NCBI RefSeq assembly: GCF_032116555.1
Contig: NZ_CP134949.1
Span: 248,001 to 312,000 of the forward strand
Source: Halobaculum sp. XH14
GTDB lineage: Archaea > Halobacteriota > Halobacteria > Halobacteriales > Haloferacaceae
DNA length: 64,000 bases
Direction: 5' to 3'
A program made the translations under genes and the position numbers. A model generated the notes under the pieces. That model did not search any database. It had not been told where the DNA came from and was given only the letters and a program-made list of their open reading frames with translations. Below are positions 7,691 to 15,649 of the stretch, piece by piece. Position 1 is the stretch's first letter, and each line of letters starts with the position of its first letter.

Positions 7691-9082
7691 TCAGTCCCCG
7701 AACGGTCCCATCCCGCCCATGCCGCCGCCACCGCCGCCGCCCTGCTGTTGCATCTTCTTCATCATGCGCTGCATGTCGCCGTCGCCCATCCCGGCGAACT
7801 GCTCCATCGTCCGCTTCATCATGCGATGTTGCTCCAGCAGTTCCTCCAGTCGCTCCTCCGGGACGCCGGAGCCGCGGGCGATGCGGCGACGCCGTTCCGC
7901 GCCGATGCGGCCGGGCTTCTCCAGTTCGCCCTCGGTCATCGAGTCCATCAGGATCTCGAAGCCGCGCATCCGGTCCTGGGTGACGTCCATCGCGTCGTCG
8001 GGAAGCTGGTCCATGATCCCGCCGCCCATCCCCGGAATCATGTCCATCACCTGGTCGAGCGGCCCCATCTTGTCCATCGCGCGCATCTGGTTGCGCATGT
8101 CCTTCAGGGTGAACTCGCCCTCCAGCATGTCCTCGGGGTCCCAGTCCTCCTCCTCCTGGGTCTCCTCCATCGCGCGCTCGACGCGCTCGGAGAGCTGTTT
8201 GAGATCGCCCATCCCGAGCAGCCGGGAGATGAACCCGTCCGGCTCGAACCGCTCGATGTCCTGGACCGTCTCGCCGGTGCCGAGGAACGCGATCGAGGAG
8301 TCCGTCTCGTTGACGGCCGTCAGCGCCCCGCCACCCTTCGCCGTCCCGTCGAGCTTCGTGATGACGACGCCGTCGATGCCGATGGAGTCCTCGAACTGCC
8401 CCGCCTGCTCCTTGGCCCCCTGGCCGATGGCGGCGTCGAGCACCAGCAGCGAGCGGTCGGGGTCGACGACCGAGTCGATCTCCTCGATCTCGGCGATGAG
8501 GTCGTCCTCGAGCGCGTGCCGGCCGGCGGTGTCGACGATGTGGACCTCGGCGTCGGCGGTCGCTTCGAGCCCCTCGCGGGCGATCTTCACGGGGTCGTCC
8601 TCGTCCGGGTCGCCGTAGAACTGCACCTCGGCGTCCTCGGTCATCTGCTTGGCCTGGTCGTACGCTCCGGGCCGGAACGTGTCCGTCTGGATGACCGCCG
8701 GGCGGAGCCCCTTCTTCGAGAACCACCAGGCCATCTTCGCGGCGGAGGTCGTCTTCCCCGACCCCTGGAGGCCCGCGAGCAGGATGGTCTGGTTCTCCAG
8801 CGGGAGCTCGGTCGACTCGCCGATGAGGTCGACCATCTCCTCGTAGACGATCTTGAGGACGTGATCGCGCGCGGTCGTCCCGCCCGGCGGCTCCTCCTCC
8901 AGGGCCCGCGTCTCGATGCTGTCCGAGAGGTCCATCACGAGGCCGACGTCGACGTCCGCGGAGAGGAGCGAGCGCTGGATCTCCCGCACGACGTTCTCGA
9001 CGTCTTCCTCGTCGAGCCGGGACTTCCCGCGGAGCGTGTCCATCGTGTCCCGCAGGGAGCTCCCGAGGTCGTCGAGTACCAT
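7691..9082 (-). CDS. srp54: Signal recognition particle 54 kDa protein (SRP54/Ffh)
   Basis: 463 residues. The N domain (1-90) precedes the GTPase G domain: G1 GLQGSGKTT at 104-112, [17 protein letters not shown] near 184, and [11 protein letters not shown] near 240. The Met-rich M domain (about 300-440) contains [20 protein letters not shown] and RRIARGSGV, which binds 7S RNA and signal peptides. The C-terminus ends in a Gly/Met run. It delivers ribosome-nascent chains to FtsY at the membrane. Length and motif order are normal for archaeal SRP54. Confidence 0.98.
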   Translation of the reverse strand: MVLDDLGSSLRDTMDTLRGKSRLDEEDVENVVREIQRSLLSADVDVGLVMDLSDSIETRALEEEPPGGTTARDHVLKIVYEEMVDLIGESTELPLENQTILLAGLQGSGKTTSAAKMAWWFSKKGLRPAVIQTDTFRPGAYDQAKQMTEDAEVQFYGDPDEDDPVKIAREGLEATADAEVHIVDTAGRHALEDDLIAEIEEIDSVVDPDRSLLVLDAAIGQGAKEQAGQFEDSIGIDGVVITKLDGTAKGGGALTAVNETDSSIAFLGTGETVQDIERFEPDGFISRLLGMGDLKQLSERVERAMEETQEEEDWDPEDMLEGEFTLKDMRNQMRAMDKMGPLDQVMDMIPGMGGGIMDQLPDDAMDVTQDRMRGFEILMDSMTEGELEKPGRIGAERRRRIARGSGVPEERLEELLEQHRMMKRTMEQFAGMGDGDMQRMMKKMQQQGGGGGGGMGGMGPFGD

Positions 9083-9255
9083 TTGGCGGAGGTAGACGGG
9101 CCGCGCGGTAAAGCCTTTGTTCGTCGGGCCGACGCGCTTCGCCCGCTACTCGGCACTGGACTCGACGATTCCGACCCGTCCGAGGCCTCACGTTGCCGGG
9201 GACGGGCACGTCCGCCCCCCAAAACCGATACCCCCGCGCTCGCACAGCTCCGTCC

Positions 9256-9525
9256 ATGTCCTCCGCGGTCGAAACCGTCGTCTACCTGCTGCTCACCGTC
9301 GTCCTCATGGTCGTGGTCGGCTTCCTCGTGCTGCTGGGGCCGGTCGGCTGGCTCCTCGCGGCGTTCCTCCTCGGCTCCTGCTACTTCGTCGCCAGGATGA
9401 GCGGCGTCTTCGACGAGGGGGAGCCGAGAGCCCCGACGAAGGTCAACTGTCCCGACTGCGGGGCGCGCAACGAGGCGGACCGGGAGGCGTGTCACCACTG
9501 CGGCGAGCCGCTCGAAGCGGCGTAA
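9256..9525 (+). CDS. Membrane protein with C-terminal zinc ribbon
   Basis: 89 residues from ATG 9256. Two hydrophobic helices (VYLLLTVVLMVVVGFLVLLG and WLLAAFLLGSCYFVARM) are followed by a cytosolic tail with two CxxC pairs (CPDCGARNEADREACHHCGE), a rubredoxin-like zinc ribbon. This architecture is widespread in haloarchaea and uncharacterised. It is divergent from srp54. An upstream in-frame ATG at 9193 would add a proline- and arginine-rich stretch not typical of real starts. Confidence 0.8.
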   Translation: MSSAVETVVYLLLTVVLMVVVGFLVLLGPVGWLLAAFLLGSCYFVARMSGVFDEGEPRAPTKVNCPDCGARNEADREACHHCGEPLEAA

Positions 9526-9630
9526 CTGGGACTGAACCACGCGGGTTCCCGACGCTCCGGCCTCCTCGTGTGAGCGTCCCGGAACTCGGGGTTCGGGGTC
9601 GACCGTCCGTCTCGGTGCGGTGGCGCGCGT

Positions 9631-9752
9631 GACGCTCGCCCCCTCGTGGGGCGAGCACTCGCGCGCGAGGGATGAGACGCGCAGCGAGCCTGCGAGCGAG
9701 CATCGCAATCGGCTGGGGAGGCTGTGGCCCTAATCACCGCCAGCAGCAGTGG
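9631..9752 (-). repeat. Dispersed repeat, module C, copy 1 (inverted)
   Basis: Read on the minus strand this begins ACTGCTGCTGGCGGTGATT and continues to GATGCTCGCTCGCAGGCTCG, then CCCTCGCGCGCGAGTGC and CCCACGAGGGGGC. The same blocks appear in order on the plus strand at 26017-26192. It fills the gap between two converging genes. Apparent ORFs here are by-products of the repeat. Confidence 0.8.
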
Positions 9753-9819
9753 TCCGCTCGTCGACACTACCACCCAGGACACGACCTACCGAGACGATTC
9801 ACCGAAACACCCCAACAAC

Positions 9820-10857
9820 TCAAACGAGGAAGAACGCCACGGCGACCGAGATGAACACCACCTTCAACACGGTGTTCAACACGACGACCCGCAGCCCGAA
9901 CTCCGCGCCCCAGACGCCGTACTGGAACGGGATCGACCGCTTGAACGTCGACACCGCGAAGGAGACGACCCCGCCCACGAGCATCGTCGCCACCGCCACC
10001 TCGGGCGTCAGCGTGTTCCCCACCAGCGGCGCGACCGTCGCGGCCCCGGCGGTCGTGTCGAACGCGAAGATCACGATCACCGGAATCGCCGCGGCCGGCA
10101 ACCCCGCGACCTCCGCCAGCGGCCCCGCCGCGGCCGACAGCGACTGCAGGTCCACCCGCGCGACGAGCACGGTCACGAGGACGTAGACGACGGCGAGTCG
10201 GGGGACGATGCGCCGGAGCGTCGAGCGCGAGGCGTCGGCGGCCGCGTGCGCCCGCTCCCGGTAGGTCGCCGACCCGCCGGTGGCGGCGACCGACGGTGTC
10301 GACCCGCCGTCCGCGAGGCCGTCCTCGCCCGACTCGTCCGCGGTGGCGACGCCGAGACCGTCCGTCTCGTCGTCCGCCGACCGCCCCGCCACGCCGTCCG
10401 AGGGGAGCAACAGCGCGCCGCCGAACACGCCGACGAGCGTGATGGCGAGCGCGATGCCGGCCCGCGCGCCGACGTACATGAGCCCCACCTGGAGCCCGAG
10501 AATCGGGATGAGAACGGGTGCGTAGAACGTGAACACGTGCTGGACGAACCCGAAGAACGTGTTGATGGTCACGGCGACGAGCGTCGCGCGGTCCGAGAGC
10601 CGCCCCGACTCGCGGAAGTCCGCGAGCATCCCGTAGCCCGCCGTCGTCGAGGCCGTCGTCGTCAGGATGGCCGTGCCCGCCTCGTCCGGGAGGTTCGCCG
10701 GGCCGGTGAGAAAGCGCGAGAGCCCCGCGACCCGCTCGACCGCGCCGAACTCGACGGCGAGGTTGGCGAGGAACACCCCGACGGCGACGAGCGCGGCGAT
10801 GCGCGCGACCCGGAGCAGGGCGTCGGCGACGAGAGGTACGAGGCCGGTCGGGTCCAC
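9820..10857 (-). CDS. Nucleoside-recognition (Gate) domain membrane protein
   Basis: 345 residues, about 8-9 membrane helices in two Gate halves. The first half has ANLAVEFGAVERVAGLSRFL and ILTTTASTTAGYGMLADF; the second has FAFDTTAGAATVAPLVGN and FAVSTFKRSIPFQYGVWG. The halves are joined by an acidic linker (about residues 152-190). Gate-domain proteins include nucleoside transporters and spore-maturation proteins; the substrate here is unknown. Divergent MFS gene starts 165 nt away. The name is from domain resemblance only. Confidence 0.78.
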   Translation of the reverse strand: MDPTGLVPLVADALLRVARIAALVAVGVFLANLAVEFGAVERVAGLSRFLTGPANLPDEAGTAILTTTASTTAGYGMLADFRESGRLSDRATLVAVTINTFFGFVQHVFTFYAPVLIPILGLQVGLMYVGARAGIALAITLVGVFGGALLLPSDGVAGRSADDETDGLGVATADESGEDGLADGGSTPSVAATGGSATYRERAHAAADASRSTLRRIVPRLAVVYVLVTVLVARVDLQSLSAAAGPLAEVAGLPAAAIPVIVIFAFDTTAGAATVAPLVGNTLTPEVAVATMLVGGVVSFAVSTFKRSIPFQYGVWGAEFGLRVVVLNTVLKVVFISVAVAFFLV

Positions 10858-11021
10858 GTCGGCTCTCGGGGGCGACGCGACAAATCACTGTCCGTTCCAC
10901 GCGGCGCGACGCGCCCGGTCGCACCTCCACGACGGCCCCGCGCTCGGAGCCGAGCGGCGGTCCCGCGCCCGTCCCGCCGGTTCCAGTCACCTTTTGACGC
11001 GCCGTGCCGGACCACCGACCG

Positions 11022-12281
11022 ATGGGAGCCAGCGCCCGCCTGCGCCGCCTGACCGCCTACGACGCGCTGGTGCTCACGGCGCTCGTCTGGTTCCTCGCCA
11101 AGTTCCTCCGCTACGCGTTCCCGCCGCTGTTCGCCACCCCCGCCTTCCGGGCAGAGTTCGGCGTGTCGAACGCCCTGCTCGGGGCCGCCTACACCGCGAT
11201 GATGGCCGTCTACGCGCTGATGCAGTTCCCCTCGGGCGCGCTCGCGGACCGGCTCGGCGCGACGAGGGTCGTCGTCGGTGGCGGCCTCGTCGCGGCCGCC
11301 GGGGCGTTCGTGCTGACGGTGCCGATTCCCGGCCTCGCGTCCGGGGCGACCGTCGCCTCCGGTCCGAGCGCCAACTGGGCCGGGGTGGCGCTGCTCGTCG
11401 CCGGGATGCTGCTCGTCGGGTTCGGCACCGGCGCGCACAAGACGGTCGCCGTCAGGCTGCTCTCGCGCATCTACCCGGCGCGGACGGGGCGCGCGCTCGG
11501 CGTGCTCGACACGTTCGGCGCGTTCGGCGGCGTCGCCGCGGGCGCGGCGGTCGTGTTCTTCCTCGACGTCGCGGACTGGCACGCGCTGTTTCTCGCCGGG
11601 GGACTCGTCGGCGTCGGCCTCGCCGCGGCGGTCGCGCTCCGGGTTCCGGCGCGCGTGCCGGCGACCGACCGCGACCGGACCGCCGACGAGTCCGTCGGCC
11701 TCGGGACCTACCTCGGGCTGTTCCGCGAGCCGCGCTTTGCCGCCTTCGTCGGCGCGACGCTCTGCTTCTCGTTCGCGTACAACGGCGCGGTCGCGTTCCT
11801 CCCCTCGTTCCTGACCGAGCAGGCGGGCCTGTCGACCGCGGCCGCGTCGTTCCTCTTCTCGGGCCTGTTCGTCGTCAGCCTCGTCCAGTTGCTCACGGGC
11901 GACCTCTCGGACCGGGTCGGTCGGCTCTCGGTCATCGCCGGGACGCTGATGGTTGCGACCGCCGGGCTCGTCGCGCTCGTGCTCGTCGGCGTCGCCGGCC
12001 CGGTCGTCCTCGGCGCGGCGGTGGTCGCGTTCGGCCTCGGGAGCCACGGCTTCCGACCCGTGCGGGGCGCGTACCTGACGGAGGTCATCCCGGCCGACGT
12101 CGCCGGTGGGGGGCTGGGCGCGGTGCGGACGCTGTTGATGGGTGCGGGCGCGGTCGCCCCGGTCGTCGTCGGGGCGGTCGCGGACGCGCGAGACTTCGGC
12201 GTCGCGTTCTCGCTGCTCGCGGTGGCGATGGTCGCGGCGGTGCTGTTGACGGGCGCGGTCGCGCTGCTCGGCGGCGAGTGA
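11022..12281 (+). CDS. Major facilitator superfamily transporter
   Basis: 419 residues with about 12 hydrophobic helices. The MFS loop 2-3 signature is visible as FPSGALADRLGATRVVVGGG and its second-half counterpart as LTGDLSDRVGRLSVIAG. The first helices (LTALVWFLAKFLRYAFPPLF) and the ANWAGVALLVAGMLLVGFGT region resemble nitrate/oxalate-type and drug-exporter MFS proteins without pointing to a substrate. ATG 11022 lies about 25 nt after a CTTTTGAC box, consistent with a leaderless start; an ATG-like alternative at 11004 is less likely. Confidence 0.85.
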   Translation: MGASARLRRLTAYDALVLTALVWFLAKFLRYAFPPLFATPAFRAEFGVSNALLGAAYTAMMAVYALMQFPSGALADRLGATRVVVGGGLVAAAGAFVLTVPIPGLASGATVASGPSANWAGVALLVAGMLLVGFGTGAHKTVAVRLLSRIYPARTGRALGVLDTFGAFGGVAAGAAVVFFLDVADWHALFLAGGLVGVGLAAAVALRVPARVPATDRDRTADESVGLGTYLGLFREPRFAAFVGATLCFSFAYNGAVAFLPSFLTEQAGLSTAAASFLFSGLFVVSLVQLLTGDLSDRVGRLSVIAGTLMVATAGLVALVLVGVAGPVVLGAAVVAFGLGSHGFRPVRGAYLTEVIPADVAGGGLGAVRTLLMGAGAVAPVVVGAVADARDFGVAFSLLAVAMVAAVLLTGAVALLGGE

Positions 12282-12319
12282 ACGGGGACGGAAAACGGCT
12301 GGTGGCCGGAGGCTGCCGG

Positions 12320-12562
12320 TCAGAACCGCGGGTCGCCGCCCTCGTCGTCCTGGATCGCGGGGTCCTGCTGCTCGTCGGTCACGCGGTCGAACATCGTCTC
12401 GTCCATCTCGTTCGGCGAGTCCTCGACCGGCTGGTAGGCCGAGAGCCCGCGCGAGAGGAGGTCCTCGATGGCCTGGTCGCGGCTGATGAACTCCCCCTGG
12501 TCGACGAGTCGCTGGAGGTCGCTTTCGGTCTGGTCCGACAGGTCGACGGTCACTCTGGTCAC
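12320..12562 (-). CDS. Small ribbon-helix-helix-like protein (DUF7120-like)
   Basis: 80 residues starting at GTG 12562 (VTRVTVDLSDQTESDLQRLV). The pattern of a beta strand then two helices (QGEFISRDQAIEDLLSRGLSAY) is that of ribbon-helix-helix DNA-binding proteins. The C-terminal 35 residues are acidic and probably disordered. A TTTACGC box at about 12582-12589 lies 25 nt upstream of the GTG. Homologous small proteins are common in haloarchaea; target DNA and partner are unknown. Confidence 0.78.
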   Translation of the reverse strand: MTRVTVDLSDQTESDLQRLVDQGEFISRDQAIEDLLSRGLSAYQPVEDSPNEMDETMFDRVTDEQQDPAIQDDEGGDPRF

Positions 12563-12669
12563 GTTCCCCCCGTGCGCGGTCGAGCGTAAAGAGTTTGTCC
12601 GCGGGTCGGCCGGGAACTGAAACGGGCCGCGAGGTGCGAACGGCACGGGGGACGGACGGGGCCGGCGCG

Positions 12670-13518
12670 TCAGTCGTCGTCCGCGGCGGGCGCGCCGATC
12701 GACGCCTCCTCGTTGTACGTCGCCACGAGGTCGTCGACGGCCGGCGTGGTGACGGCCTCCTGTGGGATGCGCAGCGGCGACAGGCTCACGTCGCCGTCGA
12801 CGACGGCCGCGCGGTCGGACCACGCCGGGTAGGAGTCGGCCGCCTCCTCCAGCACCGGGTAGCGGTCCGGCTGGTCGAGCCGCGCCCAGTAGTCGTTCTC
12901 CAGCCTGAGGTCGCCGTCGTGCTGTTCGCGCTCCGACTCGGTCGCGTCGCGCACGTCGACGGCGTAGTCGGCCAGCGGCTCCGTGACGCGCAGTTTCCCG
13001 TGGGCCTCGATCGGGCTGTTGAGGCTGAGGTAGTCGGCCGAGTCGAACACGCCCGACCCGGGGAGCCGTTCGACGAGTTCCCGGGTGACCGCGGCGGGCA
13101 CGGAGAAGGCGATGCCCTGTGGCGGGAAGAAGTCGTCCCGGTGGTACGCCGAGACGGCGAGCGCGGGCGCGCCGAGGTACGCTGCCTCGACGGCCGCGCC
13201 GACGGTGCCCGAGTGGCCGAGCAGGTACTCCCCGCAGTTCGGCCCGAGGTTACAGCCCGAGACGACGAGGTCGAACTCGTCGTCGAGGCCGCCGAGCGCG
13301 TAGGCGGCACAGTCGGCGGGCGTGCCGTGGACGGCGTACCCCCACTCGTGGTCGTCCACGTCGACCGCGCGCGAGCGGGAGCGGCCGACGCCGGACTGGT
13401 TGTCGGCGGGCGCGACGACCGTCACGTCGGCCACGGCGCGGAGCTCCTCGTACAGCGCCGCGAGGCCGGGCGAGTCGATGCCGTCGTCGTTGGTCAGCAG
13501 GACGCGCAGATCGCTCAT
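12670..13518 (-). CDS. surE: 5'/3'-nucleotidase SurE
   Basis: 282 residues from ATG 13518. The N-terminus LRVLLTNDDGIDSPGLAAL holds the metal-binding Asp pair, and VVAPADNQSGVGRS, VSGCNLGPNCGEYLLGHSGT and GAAVEAAYLGAPALAVS are the conserved SurE blocks forming the Rossmann-like active site. The family dephosphorylates nucleoside 5'- and 3'-monophosphates with divalent metal. The C-terminal 40 residues are an extra acidic tail. An in-frame ATG at 13545 would add a proline-rich nonapeptide and is less likely. Confidence 0.95.
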   Translation of the reverse strand: MSDLRVLLTNDDGIDSPGLAALYEELRAVADVTVVAPADNQSGVGRSRSRAVDVDDHEWGYAVHGTPADCAAYALGGLDDEFDLVVSGCNLGPNCGEYLLGHSGTVGAAVEAAYLGAPALAVSAYHRDDFFPPQGIAFSVPAAVTRELVERLPGSGVFDSADYLSLNSPIEAHGKLRVTEPLADYAVDVRDATESEREQHDGDLRLENDYWARLDQPDRYPVLEEAADSYPAWSDRAAVVDGDVSLSPLRIPQEAVTTPAVDDLVATYNEEASIGAPAADDD

Positions 13519-13678
13519 TGGCTCCCCTGGGACCTCCGGCGTCAAGGGTACGTCGGTCCGTGTCGTCGGTCGGGTCGTGTTCGGTTCATTTAGTGGTTGG
13601 ACCGTCGGCTAGCTGGACTGTTCAAACCGACTGGGAAGTTCCCGCTAACGTGGAAGTCAGTCGTCATCGGACCGCCTC

Positions 13679-13855
13679 GGAAGCCCCCGCGGTTATCGAG
13701 TCGCGCGGCCGGCTGCGCTCCTCGCCTCGCTCCTTGCGGTCGCTCGCCTGCGGTGCTTGACCGCCCGTGCTTCCTCGATAACCGCGGCCCCTTCCATTCC
13801 CACCCGGCAGTTGGTCGGCCGAGCGTTCGCCGGGCCGACTACCGCTCGTGCCGCC
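13679..13855. repeat. Composite dispersed repeat: module A in inverted pair plus module B
   Basis: The gap 13519-14006 (488 bp) holds no gene but a repeat mosaic. Module A occurs inverted at 13679-13700 and direct at 13763-13787, so the two arms could pair across a 62-nt GC-rich spacer. Module B follows (about 13790-13855), containing GGCCGAGCGTTCGC and CTACCGCTCGT; it is the reverse complement of 26333-26396. Confidence 0.75.
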
Positions 13856-14006
13856 GTCGGTAATCCGGTATGTGATTCGCTGGTGGACGACCGATTCGAT
13901 GCGGTACGGTGGGTGCGCCGTCGCCGAGCGACGCCGCGGGTGAACACCCCAGCGACGCCGCGGCCGGCAGGCTGAGCGAGGCTGTGTGGGACCGCCGGGT
14001 CGTGGA

Positions 14007-14396
14007 CTACTCCGACTCGGTCAAGTCAATCGTGTCGTCGCCGTTCGGCACGACGCAGACGAACGCCCCTTCCTCCTCGCCCGGATTCTCGTATCGGTGG
14101 ACCGCGCCGGCCGGAATCAGCAGCGCGTCGCCGGCCGAGACGGTGTACTCCTCCTCGCCGATGCCGACCGTGTACTCGCCCGAGAGCACGTACTGCTCGT
14201 GTTCGACCTCGTTCGTGTGTTCGGGCACCGACGCGCCCGGGTCGAGCACGAACCGCCGCAGGGCGAAGTTCGGCGCGCCGTCCGACTCGTCCAGGAACAC
14301 GCCACGCGACATTCCCTCGGCCGCGTCGACCGCGGCGTACTCGACGTCCGATCCGCGCTTCACGACCGGTTCGGGTGTGGCGTCCGAATCTGCCAT
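14007..14396 (-). CDS. Cupin-fold protein
   Basis: 129 residues from ATG 14396. Cupin motif 1 is GASVPEHTNEVEHEQYVLSG, with His and Glu ligands, and motif 2 is DALLIPAGAVHRYENPG. The domain is a small single-barrel cupin, as in many haloarchaeal cupin_2 proteins that may bind metal and act as isomerase, dioxygenase or sugar-binding module. It is transcribed divergently from the site-2 protease. No substrate can be assigned. Confidence 0.88.
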   Translation of the reverse strand: MADSDATPEPVVKRGSDVEYAAVDAAEGMSRGVFLDESDGAPNFALRRFVLDPGASVPEHTNEVEHEQYVLSGEYTVGIGEEEYTVSAGDALLIPAGAVHRYENPGEEEGAFVCVVPNGDDTIDLTESE

Positions 14397-14433
14397 ACGC
14401 CCCGCTTGGGGACCGACCCACATCAACGCCCGC

Positions 14434-14440
14434 CTTTATA
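14434..14440 (+). promoter_or_regulatory. TATA box of the site-2 protease gene
   Basis: CTTTATA lies 25-31 nt upstream of ATG 14465, the spacing expected for an archaeal TATA element with a leaderless mRNA. It supports ATG 14465 over the in-frame upstream ATG at 14375. Confidence 0.6.
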
Positions 14441-14464
14441 CCCCGTCGCCTGCTACGGGTTCCC

Positions 14465-15646
14465 ATGCGCGGAATCACGCTGGGTCGGGTCGCGGGCATC
14501 CCGGTTCGGTTGAACTGGACGTTCCTGCTGATCCTCCCGGTCTTCGCCTGGCTCATCGGCACCCAGGTCGGGCAGTTCGTCGAGCTCATGAACGAGGTGA
14601 TGAACGCGACGCTCGACGCCGGCGCGCTGACCGGCGGGCAACTGCCGTTCGTTCTCGGCACCGCCGCCGCGGTCGGGCTGTTCGTCTCGGTGCTGCTCCA
14701 CGAGTTCGGCCACTCGTTCGTGGCGATGCGCTTCGGCTACGAGATCGACTCCATCACGCTGTGGCTGTTCGGCGGCGTCGCGAGCTTCACCGAGATGCCC
14801 GAGGACTGGAAGCAGGAACTGCTCATCGCCGTCGCCGGTCCGATCGTCAGCGTGCTCATCGGCGCCGTCGCCTGGGTCGCGTTCGCCTCGGTCTCGCTCC
14901 CGCCCGAGGCCGCGTTCGTCGTGGGCTATCTCGCGCTGATGAACGTCGTGCTCGCGGCGTTCAACATGCTCCCCGGCTTCCCGATGGACGGCGGGCGCGT
15001 GCTCCGGGCGCTGCTGGCCCGCCGCCGCCCGCACGCCCAGGCGACCAAGATCGCCGCCGAGGTCGGCAAGGTGTTCGCGTTCCTGCTCGGGCTCTGGGGG
15101 CTGTTCAACGGCAACCTCATCACCGTCGGGCTCGCCTTCTTCATCTACATCGCGGGCGCCGGCGAGGCCCAGCAGACGGTGCTCCGGGCCGCCTTCCAGG
15201 ACGTCCGGGTGGGCGACATCATGACCCCGCGACCCGAACTGCGGACGGTGACCCCGACCACGTCGGTCGCGGAGCTCATGCAGCGGATGTTCTCCGAGCG
15301 CCACACCGGCTACCCCGTCCTGCAGAACGACCGCCTCGTCGGCATGGTGACCCTCGAGGACGCACAGGGCGTCAGGGAGGTCGAACGCGACGCGTTCACC
15401 GTCGAGGACGTGATGGCAGACGACATCGCGAGCGTCACGGCCGACGCCGACGCGCTCGACGCCCTGGAGGAGATGCAGTCGCGCGGCGTCGGCCGTCTGG
15501 TCGTCATCGACGCGAACGGCGACCTCATCGGGCTCATCTCCCGGACGGACCTGATGACCGCGTTCGACGTCATTCAGTCGGGCGGCAGCGCGCTCACCGG
15601 CGGGCTCCGCGGCGGGGGCAACCTCCCCGACGTGTCCGGGCGCTAG
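14465..15646 (+). CDS. Site-2 protease (M50 family) with two CBS domains
   Basis: 393 residues. The intramembrane zinc site is HEFGH (about 79-83), and the second motif NMLPGFPMDGGRVL (about 166-179) supplies the Asp ligand. Five or six helices form the membrane part. Two CBS domains follow (about 252-308 and 314-370), starting VGDIMTPRPELRTVTP and VEDVMADDIASVTADA. S2P-CBS proteins cleave transmembrane substrates and may sense adenosine ligands through the CBS pair. It converges with the sensor kinase, whose stop is 4 nt away, on the opposite strand. Confidence 0.93.
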   Translation: MRGITLGRVAGIPVRLNWTFLLILPVFAWLIGTQVGQFVELMNEVMNATLDAGALTGGQLPFVLGTAAAVGLFVSVLLHEFGHSFVAMRFGYEIDSITLWLFGGVASFTEMPEDWKQELLIAVAGPIVSVLIGAVAWVAFASVSLPPEAAFVVGYLALMNVVLAAFNMLPGFPMDGGRVLRALLARRRPHAQATKIAAEVGKVFAFLLGLWGLFNGNLITVGLAFFIYIAGAGEAQQTVLRAAFQDVRVGDIMTPRPELRTVTPTTSVAELMQRMFSERHTGYPVLQNDRLVGMVTLEDAQGVREVERDAFTVEDVMADDIASVTADADALDALEEMQSRGVGRLVVIDANGDLIGLISRTDLMTAFDVIQSGGSALTGGLRGGGNLPDVSGR

Positions 15647-15649
15647 CGG

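Noticed and set aside
7283-9400. Plus-strand frame of about 700 codons opposite srp54
   Set aside because: Antisense shadow of srp54; the composition is not halophilic and no motifs are present.
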